From: Cryptomeria japonica
Taxonomy: Eukaryota; Streptophyta; Pinopsida; Cupressales; Cupressaceae
Direction of reading: 5' to 3'
NCBI RefSeq assembly: GCF_030272615.1
Contig: NC_081405.1
Coordinates: 25,188,272-25,252,271, forward strand
DNA: 64,000 nt
This document shows positions 55,891 through 64,000 of the stretch, in pieces (within the stretch, counting starts at the first letter, position 1; every line of letters begins with the position of its first letter). The notes below the pieces were generated by a model. It saw nothing but the letters and a program-made list of their open reading frames with translations. It did no database searches and was not told the DNA's origin. A program made the translations under genes and the position numbers.

Positions 55891-56421
55891 CCATGGTTGA
55901 GATGGTCCAACTCCCTAGTCTCACTCTAGGACTAAGCTCATGCCATATCTAAATGAAAGACATCTCAAATACATCGTTAGTGGAAAGCTGCAAAATGCCA
56001 TTTTCATACATAAACAAGACATACATAATTGGGCACAATCACCAAGAGAATGGTAAAAAGTGTGTTTGAGATCATTGTCCTAATTGTGGTGTGGTCATGA
56101 AGAAATCACCGTAAATTTGTCAACCTTTCCTTCATTTAAACCAAGTAAACCTTGCATAAAGGTTTACTTGGTTTAAATGAAGGAAAGGTTGACAAATTTA
56201 TGGTGATCTCTTCGTGACCACACCACAATTAGGACAATGATCTCAAACACACTTTTTACCGTTCTCTTGGTGATTGTGCCCAATTGTGTATGTCTTGCTT
56301 ATGTATGAAAATGGCATTTTGCAGCTTTCCACCGACGATGTATTTGAGATGTCTTTCATTTAGATATGACGTGAGCTTAGTCCTAGAGTGAGACTGGGGA
56401 GTTGGACCATCTAAGCCATGG
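55891..56421. repeat. Large foldback: 263-bp inverted repeats with a 5-nt loop
   Basis: Arms 55891-56153 and 56159-56421 are reverse complements with about 13 differences (near 95% identity), nearly all C/T or G/A changes. The outer ends are the palindrome CCATGG. No coding potential is evident. A transcript across it would form a very long hairpin. Confidence 0.92.
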
Positions 56422-59181
56422 TGCACCTGCATATGTATATACTTTTGTGTATTCATTAAATATTTTCATTTAATTTTGAGCATTTTGGTTAGCAAATCAG
56501 GGGTGCACTTTACATTCTCATTGTTATCCAATTCACTTACTTTAGCTTTATTTCTTTCTTCAGATTTGGGGTCTAGAGCTCCTCCCAAAGTAGAGATTGT
56601 TGTTTTTGTCTCCCCTGCTTTGGCTGGAGAGTTTCTTGCTATCTCTGGTAGTTTGCCCTTGGAGTTCAGCTTCTCTATTGGTCGGACTGCTATTTTCCCT
56701 ACCTTCTTCTCCAAGTGCTCCTCCTCTTGTTTCTAAGATTTTTCCTTTGCCTTCTACTCAATGGCCCTTGGTTGTGCCTTCATGCCCTCTTAATGTCTTC
56801 ACTGGGTTTCTATTTCCTTTCAAATGATGGCTTCTCTATGTTATGCAATATCCATCTTGGATCTTGCAACATCAAATTCTGGAATGGTTGATGTTGATGT
56901 GAGTGATTGGACAATTGTTTTTTATCACATTTTTTCTTTGAGTAAGAAGATACTTCTCAAGTAGTTTGGTGTTGTCAAAAGATAAATAAGTTGTCAAGAA
57001 AGGTGAGGGCTAAAAAGAATCTTTAGATTAATGTTTCTGACTGTGTTGGTTATTGTTGATGTGGTTTTTTATTGATTTCCTTCAGTTATTCTTCACCAAT
57101 AGCCTATTTATTACAACTTTATCTGTTTGGAAGTGGGTCCTCTCTAGAACCTACAATGAATCTATCAAAAGAAAATACATATTGGAACATGCCATCACAA
57201 AAATATGTCATTTTTATATGTAACTAGAATGTTCGGGTTTTCTTGAAAACAATCAAATTGAAATTCTCATCTTGGTCTTACAAGTATTAGGGTTCTTACC
57301 TAGTAGGATGCTCCTCACAAGGATGATTGTATGTTGTCCAGACTGGCTCGCCCTAGAAAAGCCTCAGGATCTGTGATAAAAGTCAAAGAAACAATAATAA
57401 TATCCTCTAGTTCATATAAGAAATGATTTATAGTGAGTGTCCTTGAGATAAAAGAGCATTTACATTAATGTAGTTGTTTGTGTTGAGGGTAAATCAATGA
57501 TAGATTCCTCCTGGAAGGATAATATCTTTATCCCTTACATAAAAGGAGCCTATAACAAAAGAAACATAAAACTCAAGCATCAGTATATGTCATTGACAAC
57601 TCCTGTTTTATGAATTCTTTCAAATTTGTCTTCGCTGGAGTGAACTTGCTAATAGGCTATTGCTATATACTAAGAATTAAATTGCTGAAATTCCATGACT
57701 TTGACCATAAAGACACATAGACTAGGTTCAAGTAATGTATACAAGAATTAAAGGACAATGGAAACTTTTCCATTGTCTATAATAGATAGCAAGAAGGAAA
57801 GACTATTATCTATGTAACATCTATTTGACAATTTTGGATTCATAACTTTACATATAAACATTTACAACCATGGTATATTGCAAAATGACATAAAAAATCC
57901 ATTTCATGTAATCAATAATTTTGTACAAAGGGGAGGATGCTAATCATGTCACCCTAAATATTCACAAACAAGTATTGAAGGAATGTTGACAATAAATATG
58001 ATAAAATAATGCTTGGTTTAGAGGATATAGCTAATTCACCCCTCAATTTAAAAGAAATATCAAGTTAAATTTAGTACTTATTTTAAGTTGATCACATTAT
58101 GATGTAGCACATTAATCAATACTACAACACTGCCACTAGAAAAAGGCAGCAATCTGTCAAAAAGAAATAGTGATAAATGATAGGGATATAAACTGTACTG
58201 AAATTGTTTTGTAATATTTAGCTCTTTAAATATACATCCAACTTTTATTTAGCAAAAAAATATATTGATGAGTAAAATGGTTTAAAAAACAGAGTTTTTT
58301 TCTATATATTGAACATGGAAGTTTCAATGATGGTGTTTTGAGATGGATAATTGGAATCCCACTATTTTCCCTAAATTGTTTTAACCAAAATTTTGGACAT
58401 GATTCCATTTAGTTTGCACTCCATGGTTCATAGGTTATTAGGATTAATGGTTATGTTTCCATGGTGTTTGGATCCAAGCAAAACAAGTTCAATGAATCAA
58501 TAAATGTAGTTTACTCAATACAAAATGTTTGTATTTAGATATGGTGTACGGCATACATGGTGCATGGCAGATCACAAGTTCTTTGATGATTGATTGACAA
58601 GAAATGGTAGATCTACTAACAATTTTCTTCTTGTTCTTAATGGTCCACAAATTTACTATTTGCAGATTACGTTTCATAGTCACAGGTTGATGGATCACAT
58701 AGATCATTAATTATAGATTATTTCAAGTTGTTCATGGTTTGTTGTCACCTAGTTTCTTACCTAATTTTGCATTGTTTTCTACTTTATTTCCTAATATTCA
58801 TCTGCACTTGAGTCATTCATGTGTTGCTTCAGATATGTTGTTCATGATGTATCCTCAACTTCCATGGTTAGTACCGATTTTGCATTTGACTCAACATAAT
58901 TCCTAGTTGTGTATTGTACTTCACACATCACACAAAAAGGGTTATTTTAGGAATTAGGATACGATATAGTATTTTACAGTCCTAATATCTAGGTCATTAA
59001 ACTTTCACATATTGATGTATCACAATTAGTTATTTTATAATTCGATGTGTGCTTAATGTGCCTAGTTTATGGAGTGATTACATGTTTTTTTGATTGGAGA
59101 AAATTATCCAGTCCAATTTGTAGGCTAGGGTTGTTATATTGTTGGTAATAGGGTTTGGTACATACATTGAATTAGAAACAT
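56422..59181. other. No confident gene
   Basis: AT-rich. A minus-strand open frame at 56466-56714 is hydrophilic and Lys/Glu-rich (82 codons) and could be an exon or a decayed LINE ORF1, but has no motif I can name. Nothing else is recognised to 59181. Confidence 0.4.
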
Positions 59182-59790
59182 CTTTTATTGATTAATATGG
59201 ATTTTAAAAATATTCTTTTATGAATTCTGGTGTCTTATTTAAAAAATCATACCAAGACGTGTGTATTGGAGCCAGTGTTCCACAAGGACATTTCCTCCCC
59301 CAAAATTGTTTGCTTTTTTAAATAGGGACACCTTCAGAATACAGGGACTTGGATGGGACGCCCCCTGTCGCCCTAGTGCAATCCAATGCCATCATCTTTG
59401 AGACATCTCTAGGACATCCTTGAGATGTTTGAGGGACTCCCAAGAGCCTCCTGACCATCTCAAGGACATCCAAGCATCTCCCATGGCCAAACAGCCCATA
59501 AATGATTTTTAAAAAATCAGAACTTTTTTTCAAACTCCATGCCCAAGGTCAAACCGTCATAGCCTATGGGCCCCACCCAAACCCCACCAACTTTATAAAA
59601 CTGCCTCCTAGTTTTGTTTCAACTCACAAAAACAAAGAGCAAGAAGCTGACAAGTGTGAATATGAGAGTGAGAGTTGCAAGTGCCAGGTGAAAAAGTGAT
59701 AGTGGTTATGGATGATATTCTTTTATTGATTAATATGGATTTTAAAGATATTCTTTTATGAATTCTGTGATAGTGGTTATGGATGATATG
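59182..59790. repeat. Direct repeats flanking a 485-bp segment
   Basis: A word of about 50 bp (TTTTATTGATTAATATGG ... ATGAATTCTG) occurs at 59185-59233 and 59722-59769. A shorter word, GTGATAGTGGTTATGGATGAT, occurs at 59697 and 59768. The segment between has a GGACATC-rich stretch (59330-59480) and a TATA-like TTTATAAAA near 59592 with a 65-codon frame after it. It looks like a local duplication or an excised small element. Confidence 0.55.
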
Positions 59791-60090
59791 TGTTAATTAA
59801 TGTTGCCAATTTGTAATGGTCTACCCCTATTTTGAAACCAATTTCTTTTGCACCTTTTCAACTATGCTTCTTGACAAACAGTTTACTTGAATGCTCTACT
59901 GCTAATTTTTAGTTTATCTTTCTTGATTTTGTGAATGCCAATGTTTGTTTGTTGATACTTTTGAGATGGCATTTTGGCAAATAGCATGCATGCACTGAAA
60001 GAGTTTCAATTTGGAATTGATAGTGCAGATATCACTTTATAATAATCAAGATTTGCATTCACTGAAATGATTTTAATCAACTAAAGAGAA

Positions 60091-60190
60091 ATATTCATGA
60101 CTTACAAGTAATAAAAAAACTTCCAAGGATGAGGCATATTCATGACTTACAAGTAATAAAAAAACTTACAAGGATGAGGCATATTCATAA
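60091..60190. repeat. Tandem repeat, 45-bp unit, 2.2 copies
   Basis: ATATTCATGACTTACAAG and following bases repeat at 60091 and 60136, with a partial third copy at 60181. Confidence 0.85.
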
Positions 60191-60482
60191 CTTTTGCAGT
60201 CCCGCCTTGGATATCAACACTAGAAGCAACTCATATTGTTCATGTACAGACAAGACAATATGGTTGTTCATTATACCTAGCAACTTGTGGTGTTGTTGTT
60301 CGTGTTGGCTCTGTTCGACCCTGCAATTAAGATTCAATATACAGTATTCAATAAGATTAATTGTGCAACATATTGAAATATTGAAAAGTGTGTTATCTTG
60401 TTGAGCTTCGCTTGGTTTTGAGAATAGTTTAATATTCTCTACTTAATAGGGCCAACCATGTGAAGGTGGAAGCTCATTTTCC

Positions 60483-60740
60483 TCCCCCCCCCCCCCCCCC
60501 CGGCCCCGCCCCTAACATCACTCTAAAATCCCTGTTAACATCTTATAACATTCATTCATTCTTTCTTTCTACCATTAATAAAATATAGCATTCATTCATT
60601 AATATCACATAACGTTCATTAACACATAACATTGATTAACATTAATTAACACACAACATTCATCAATATTAATTAACACATATCATCCATAACCATTAAT
60701 TAGCACATAATTACATTCACTAACACATAAAAATCAGTCA
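60483..60740. repeat. Poly-C run and AACATTCATTAA-type degenerate repeats
   Basis: A run of about 18 C (60483-60500) is followed by repeats of ACATTCATTAAC and ATTAATTAACACATA. They lie just downstream of the transposase-like gene's stop on the minus strand, so they may be its 3' untranslated region. Confidence 0.7.
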
Positions 60741-60773
60741 TTATCAAATAAGTTAGATTACAATCATTTCTTT

Positions 60774-62253
60774 TTTTGTTTTTTCTTTGAAGCTATGAAA
60801 AGACTAAGTGCAACATCAGTTTCTTCATCATTTCCCCCCTCTGCGGATGTTCCACCAACTGCTCGTGATCTCGATGTATGCCTAGTCCTATACTGATGAC
60901 GAGGACACTGAAGCGAAGGGGGGTCCTCTACAATAACAAAGAAATGGGTTAAATTCAAAAAAAAAAAAAAAATTGTTACAAGTATTTCATTAATTTAGAG
61001 AACATAATTGTTGTGCTCTTTACTTGATGGGGCCACATCATTTTGTGTAGCCTCAACCTCAACATGTTGAACACCATCTAGATCATCTGGAGTTGAAATA
61101 CTAAAGGTTACATTAATGCTGAACACCAATTGCAATTATATTTGTTTAAAGCAATAACAGTGGTCCTCTTTACCTGAGTGGGGAACATCACGTTCCTGAT
61201 GTTGTGTACCCAGGTCATGCTCCACTTGGTCACCACCGACTACATGCTCTAAAATATTAACAAAAAAGGTTACATTAATTACTACTCTAATTACAAATTA
61301 AGATATTTAATTGTATTAATAGCTAAATAAATAAATTTGAATAGCAAATGAATACCTCCACTACTGGGATGCACATCCGGACCTTCATGTGCAGGTGGTG
61401 TTTCATGATTAGCAGGCTGCATTCCAATGACATGCACATTATTATCATTGCTTGCTTATTTAAAACAAATATAGTCACTTTATGTCGGAACTCAGCATCG
61501 ATTTGATTATTGGTAAAGTATTCAATTTGAAACAATTTCCATTTAGCATATTTACCTGTGTGGCGGATGCACTCGAATGTTGTGTATGCCCACTCAATTC
61601 TCGTAGCCGATCAACCATGGTTGAATAGCCTTGCTGGTAGGTAATTCTCTTGTCATCTTCTATGGGTGCTCTATTGAATTCAGAGCCCTACATTTTTGCT
61701 TGGTACCATGAATTTTCCTTGCATTGTTTGATAAAAAAAAATGTTTGCAATTTATTAATATTTTGATGCAATATTTTGTTTACATGAGATACTTACAATT
61801 TGTGCAGCAAGTTTCATGTAACCACAAGAGCCGATTTTGTGTTGCCCGTGCTTTTCTTGCCTTGCCTTGGTTACCTTTGACGTGTCACTTAGTCTATAAA
61901 AAGTTTGAAATATGTTAGATTATATAAATATAAAGAGTAATTAACTAGTACATAATTACATTCTTAATAGTATCTCGTACCTTCTTCTAGCGTCTAGTGG
62001 TTTATTTCCTTTTTTTCTTTCAATTCTCTCCTTGGAATCCAAAATTAGGTCCTTCAACTCCCTCTCTAGAATCATGGGGGGACACTCGTACTTTAGGTTC
62101 TTCTCTAAATAGGTCCTGTATTGGTCCCTCACATACTTTAGATATGTGCCATCTTTTTCAAGGAGCTTGGTTTTGTCAAAGGTGTCATTTCCAAACCACT
62201 CAACCATTTGGTTTGTCAATTCATCTTTTAACCTTTTTTCTTGGCCATTCCAC
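60774..62253 (-). CDS. Transposase_24-like (Ptta/En/Spm) gene, 3' exons
   Basis: Exons on the minus strand with GT/AG borders: 62253-61981, 61893-61797, 61687-61556, about 61454-61356, 61248-61174, 61086-61024 and 60927-60774 (stop TGA). Joined, they give WNGQEKRLKDEL, then VRDQYRTYLEKNLKYECPPM, then SKVTKARQEKHGQHKIGS with CGYMKLAAQI. This basic pattern resembles the plant Transposase_24 domain, found in CACTA accessory proteins that bind transposon ends. The tail is hydrophilic and ends in a Lys run (KKKQKKK), a possible nuclear signal. Reading phases agree across the last three introns. The join into the fourth exon is uncertain by one or two bases. Donors such as GTAAGT at 61796-61791 are strong. 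The start lies upstream. Could be active or recently silenced. Confidence 0.6.
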
Positions 62254-62569
62254 CTTTTAAAGAAAAAACAAACCTGTTACATTCAGAAATGTACTAAAGC
62301 TACATTTATTACACTTCAAGAAATGGATCAAAGGAAAACTATTCTAGCAATGATATGAAATCAAAATAGTGGATTAGGGTTAGTTCACATATGATGTACC
62401 ATCTTTTACGTATGGTGGGCCCAAATATCTACAATGCAATGTCACTAAGATGTTTATAGAAAATATCATTGCCTGCAAAAAATTCATGGGATCATTAGTC
62501 CAAAACGAGTGATCATAAAGTAAATTACAATTAGAGTATATATAATAATAATTTTAAAGAACCTGGAAC

Positions 62570-62952
62570 CTTTTGTATCTTTAAGGGAATCATTTCTTCG
62601 TCGCTCACCACCAATGTGGCCTGCAACGTTCCTGTACTAGCAATACGAGAAGATCCAGGAAATGATGGTATGTTATCAGTAGTAGTCGCCTCTGGCACAT
62701 CCTCATGTGCATCTCATCCTGCAAAAAATGAATCCACTATGAAATGGCATTAGAATTCAAGAAAGAACACTTGAAGGAAAATAAACACATGACAGAAGAT
62801 AGAGAAAAAGAGACCAACAGTGGGTGGGCCAATATGACGTGCAGTAGAGGATGTCTGTATGCTACGTGTTGCTAACATTGCAGTCAGTAATACAGGTGAG
62901 GGTAAACTCTGATGAGGCGGCAGCGGCATTTGCACAGTAACATTGACATCAC
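62570..62952 (-). CDS. Probable upstream exons of the same or a neighbouring minus-strand gene
   Basis: Exon 62952-62815 reads GDVNVTVQMPLPPHQSLPS and continues to PPTV. A GT...AG intron joins in phase to 62712-62570, reading DAHEDVPEATTTDNIPSFPG and ending IPLKIQK. Both are Pro/Ser/Thr-rich linkers without a named domain. How they connect to 62253 is not resolved. Confidence 0.4.
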
Positions 62953-63104
62953 CTAAAGAATAATACATTAAATATATGAAAAGTGCAAGAATTGTAAACA
63001 AGGATGAACCTTTATTTTGAAAATTGACAGTATGAAGTATGGTGTGTTTTGGGTACTCAAAGTGATAAGCCAAGCAAGTGATAATACAAGAAAATCGTCA
63101 TCAC

Positions 63105-63162
63105 CTGAAGATCCTGCAACACCCTAATCGTGGGAATGACTTTCATGAGGGCGGATAAATTA
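63105..63162 (-). CDS. Candidate small exon
   Basis: A 58-bp open segment with acceptor TTACAG and donor GTGATG reads NLSALMKVIPTIRVLQDLQ on the minus strand. It may belong to the gene ending downstream. Low confidence because it is short. Confidence 0.3.
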
Positions 63163-63275
63163 CTGTAAAAACAATACGTACATATTTTAGTCAATGACAT
63201 AAAAGAGAATAAAATATAAACCATTATTGAACTTTTGTTATAATTAAATCTTTCATTACTACTTACTTGCAAGTT

Positions 63276-63992
63276 TTATGTTGTCCAAAGCAATAATTCC
63301 ACCCTCTCTCGTATCTCATCAGTAATAGGATGCATGGCTGTCAAAGCAACAATCTCTTTTCTAATTTTTATAAGAGGCATTTTAAAGAATTTCATAAGGT
63401 GTGTGGAATCTTCGAGGTCATCATCGCTTAACCCTAATGATTCCACATCCCTAGAAAGGTGCTCAGGTACTATAACTCCCTTTGCCTTTCCCCGAACATC
63501 CGTCTGTATCAAGAATATCATTAACAATTACAAAATTAGTATAAATCACTAAAAAAAGAACATAATAATGTAACAATTTGCTTCTATATAATTTATACAA
63601 TTACAATGAGGTTTACCTGCTCGGTAGAAGTGTCGCAAGCTACATCCCTATCTATGATATGTGATAGATCCATGTCGCCCTATGACAAAGAAAAAATATA
63701 AAAAATGTTAGCGAAATTAAACCAATAGACTTAGCAAAAAAACTTCATAATAAAATGGTATATTGGATTCATTAATTGGAGGTTGGTTAATTTAAATGGT
63801 ATATAGTACGTACCACCCCCATGATATTAACTTTGTTTGTATATATATGATTCAAACTGTAATCGATTAGAAGCTCTTCGCTTGTACTTATTGATTTTAT
63901 CGCACATACAAATACACGATTTCCCTCGCGCGCCTCAAATATGCAATTGGGTTGTTTATTAGTTGACCCAGGTCGCATACTATTTCTAAAAC
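63276..63992 (-). CDS. SET-domain-like gene fragment, three exons
   Basis: Exon 63992-63814 (acceptor TTGCAG, donor GTACGT) reads RPGSTNKQPNCIFEAREG, then VFVCAIKSISTSEELLIDY. This matches the C-terminal SET pattern: an N-x-x-PNC segment, a variable stretch, an A-x-K-x-I step and an EELL-x-DY motif. SET enzymes methylate lysines, commonly on histones. It joins in phase to 63679-63617 (GDMDLSHIIDRDVACD) and to 63503-63276, which reads KGVIVPEHLSRDVESLGLSD and ends in a TAA. The N-terminal SET half is outside the window. It may be a host gene fragment captured by the transposon, or a gene of the transposon. The last exon could instead splice on at GTAAGT near 63265. Confidence 0.5.
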
Positions 63993-64000
63993 CTGCAATA

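Larger units (their letters stand above)
55250..64000 (-). mobile_element. Probable CACTA (En/Spm-like) DNA transposon, one end only
   Basis: The sequence CACTAGTACATTCGGAGC begins exactly where the copia D RT is broken. The next 500 bp repeat short CGTCGG/CATCGG-type words, as subterminal regions of CACTA elements do. A minus-strand gene resembling the Transposase_24 (Ptta/En/Spm) family lies at 60774-62253. Together these fit a large CACTA element running off the window. The second terminal repeat is not present, the 3-bp duplication cannot be tested, and no TNPD/transposase core was seen. Strand is set by the gene. Confidence 0.5.

Noticed and set aside
56466-56714. Minus-strand 82-codon hydrophilic frame, considered as a LINE ORF1 end
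   Set aside because: No zinc knuckle, no reverse transcriptase or endonuclease nearby and no poly-A tail, so the assignment cannot be supported.

Overview
This window looks like nuclear DNA of a large-genome seed plant, most likely a conifer or other gymnosperm. I base that on the density of nested Ty1/copia and Ty3/gypsy (Tat-like) LTR retrotransposons, plant-type introns, PPR and plant-mobile-domain remnants, and an AT-rich, methylation-decayed intergenic background. The species call is inference. I saw no housekeeping gene, tRNA or rRNA.

Left part (1-33.3 kb). A decayed copia element (copia A) ends at a TA/GTAT microsatellite. That microsatellite is then cut by a chain of insertions: a solo LTR (4798-6373, TSD gtatg), a nearly intact gypsy element G1 (6566-19185, TSD atata), a solo copia LTR (19205-20291, TSD atata) and a second gypsy element G2 (20313-33221, TSD ataca). 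G1 encodes protease, a G-patch-like segment, RT, two RNase H domains and integrase. It also carries an antisense, intron-containing plant-mobile-domain (PMD) gene before its 3' LTR. G2 carries a decayed Gag, zinc finger and protease but no pol; the expected pol position holds a PPR pseudogene and a foreign LTR fragment.

Middle part (33.3-51.4 kb). An old minus-strand copia element E carries, inside its 3' LTR, a 13.3-kb minus-strand gypsy element G3 of the same Gag-only architecture as G2. G3 itself holds a solo copia LTR (TSD actga) within a decayed plus-strand coding block of unknown identity. The other LTR of E, at 50850-51447, preserves the empty target site.

Right part (51.4-64 kb). A truncated copia LTR (C) abuts tail-to-tail a minus-strand copia element D. 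The reverse-transcriptase gene of D is broken at 55250 by a sequence starting CACTAGTA, the likely end of a CACTA (En/Spm-like) transposon running past the window. Inside it are a 531-bp near-perfect foldback, a minus-strand multi-exon gene resembling Transposase_24 (Ptta/En/Spm), and, near the window end, exons resembling a SET domain.

How the parts may work together: G1 has pol functions but no recognisable capsid, while G2 and G3 have Gag but no pol. All three share the same polypurine tract and LTR start, similar primer-binding sites, and a related stem-loop. This suggests a split, mutually complementing retrotransposon system. That is inference, with tests given under findings.
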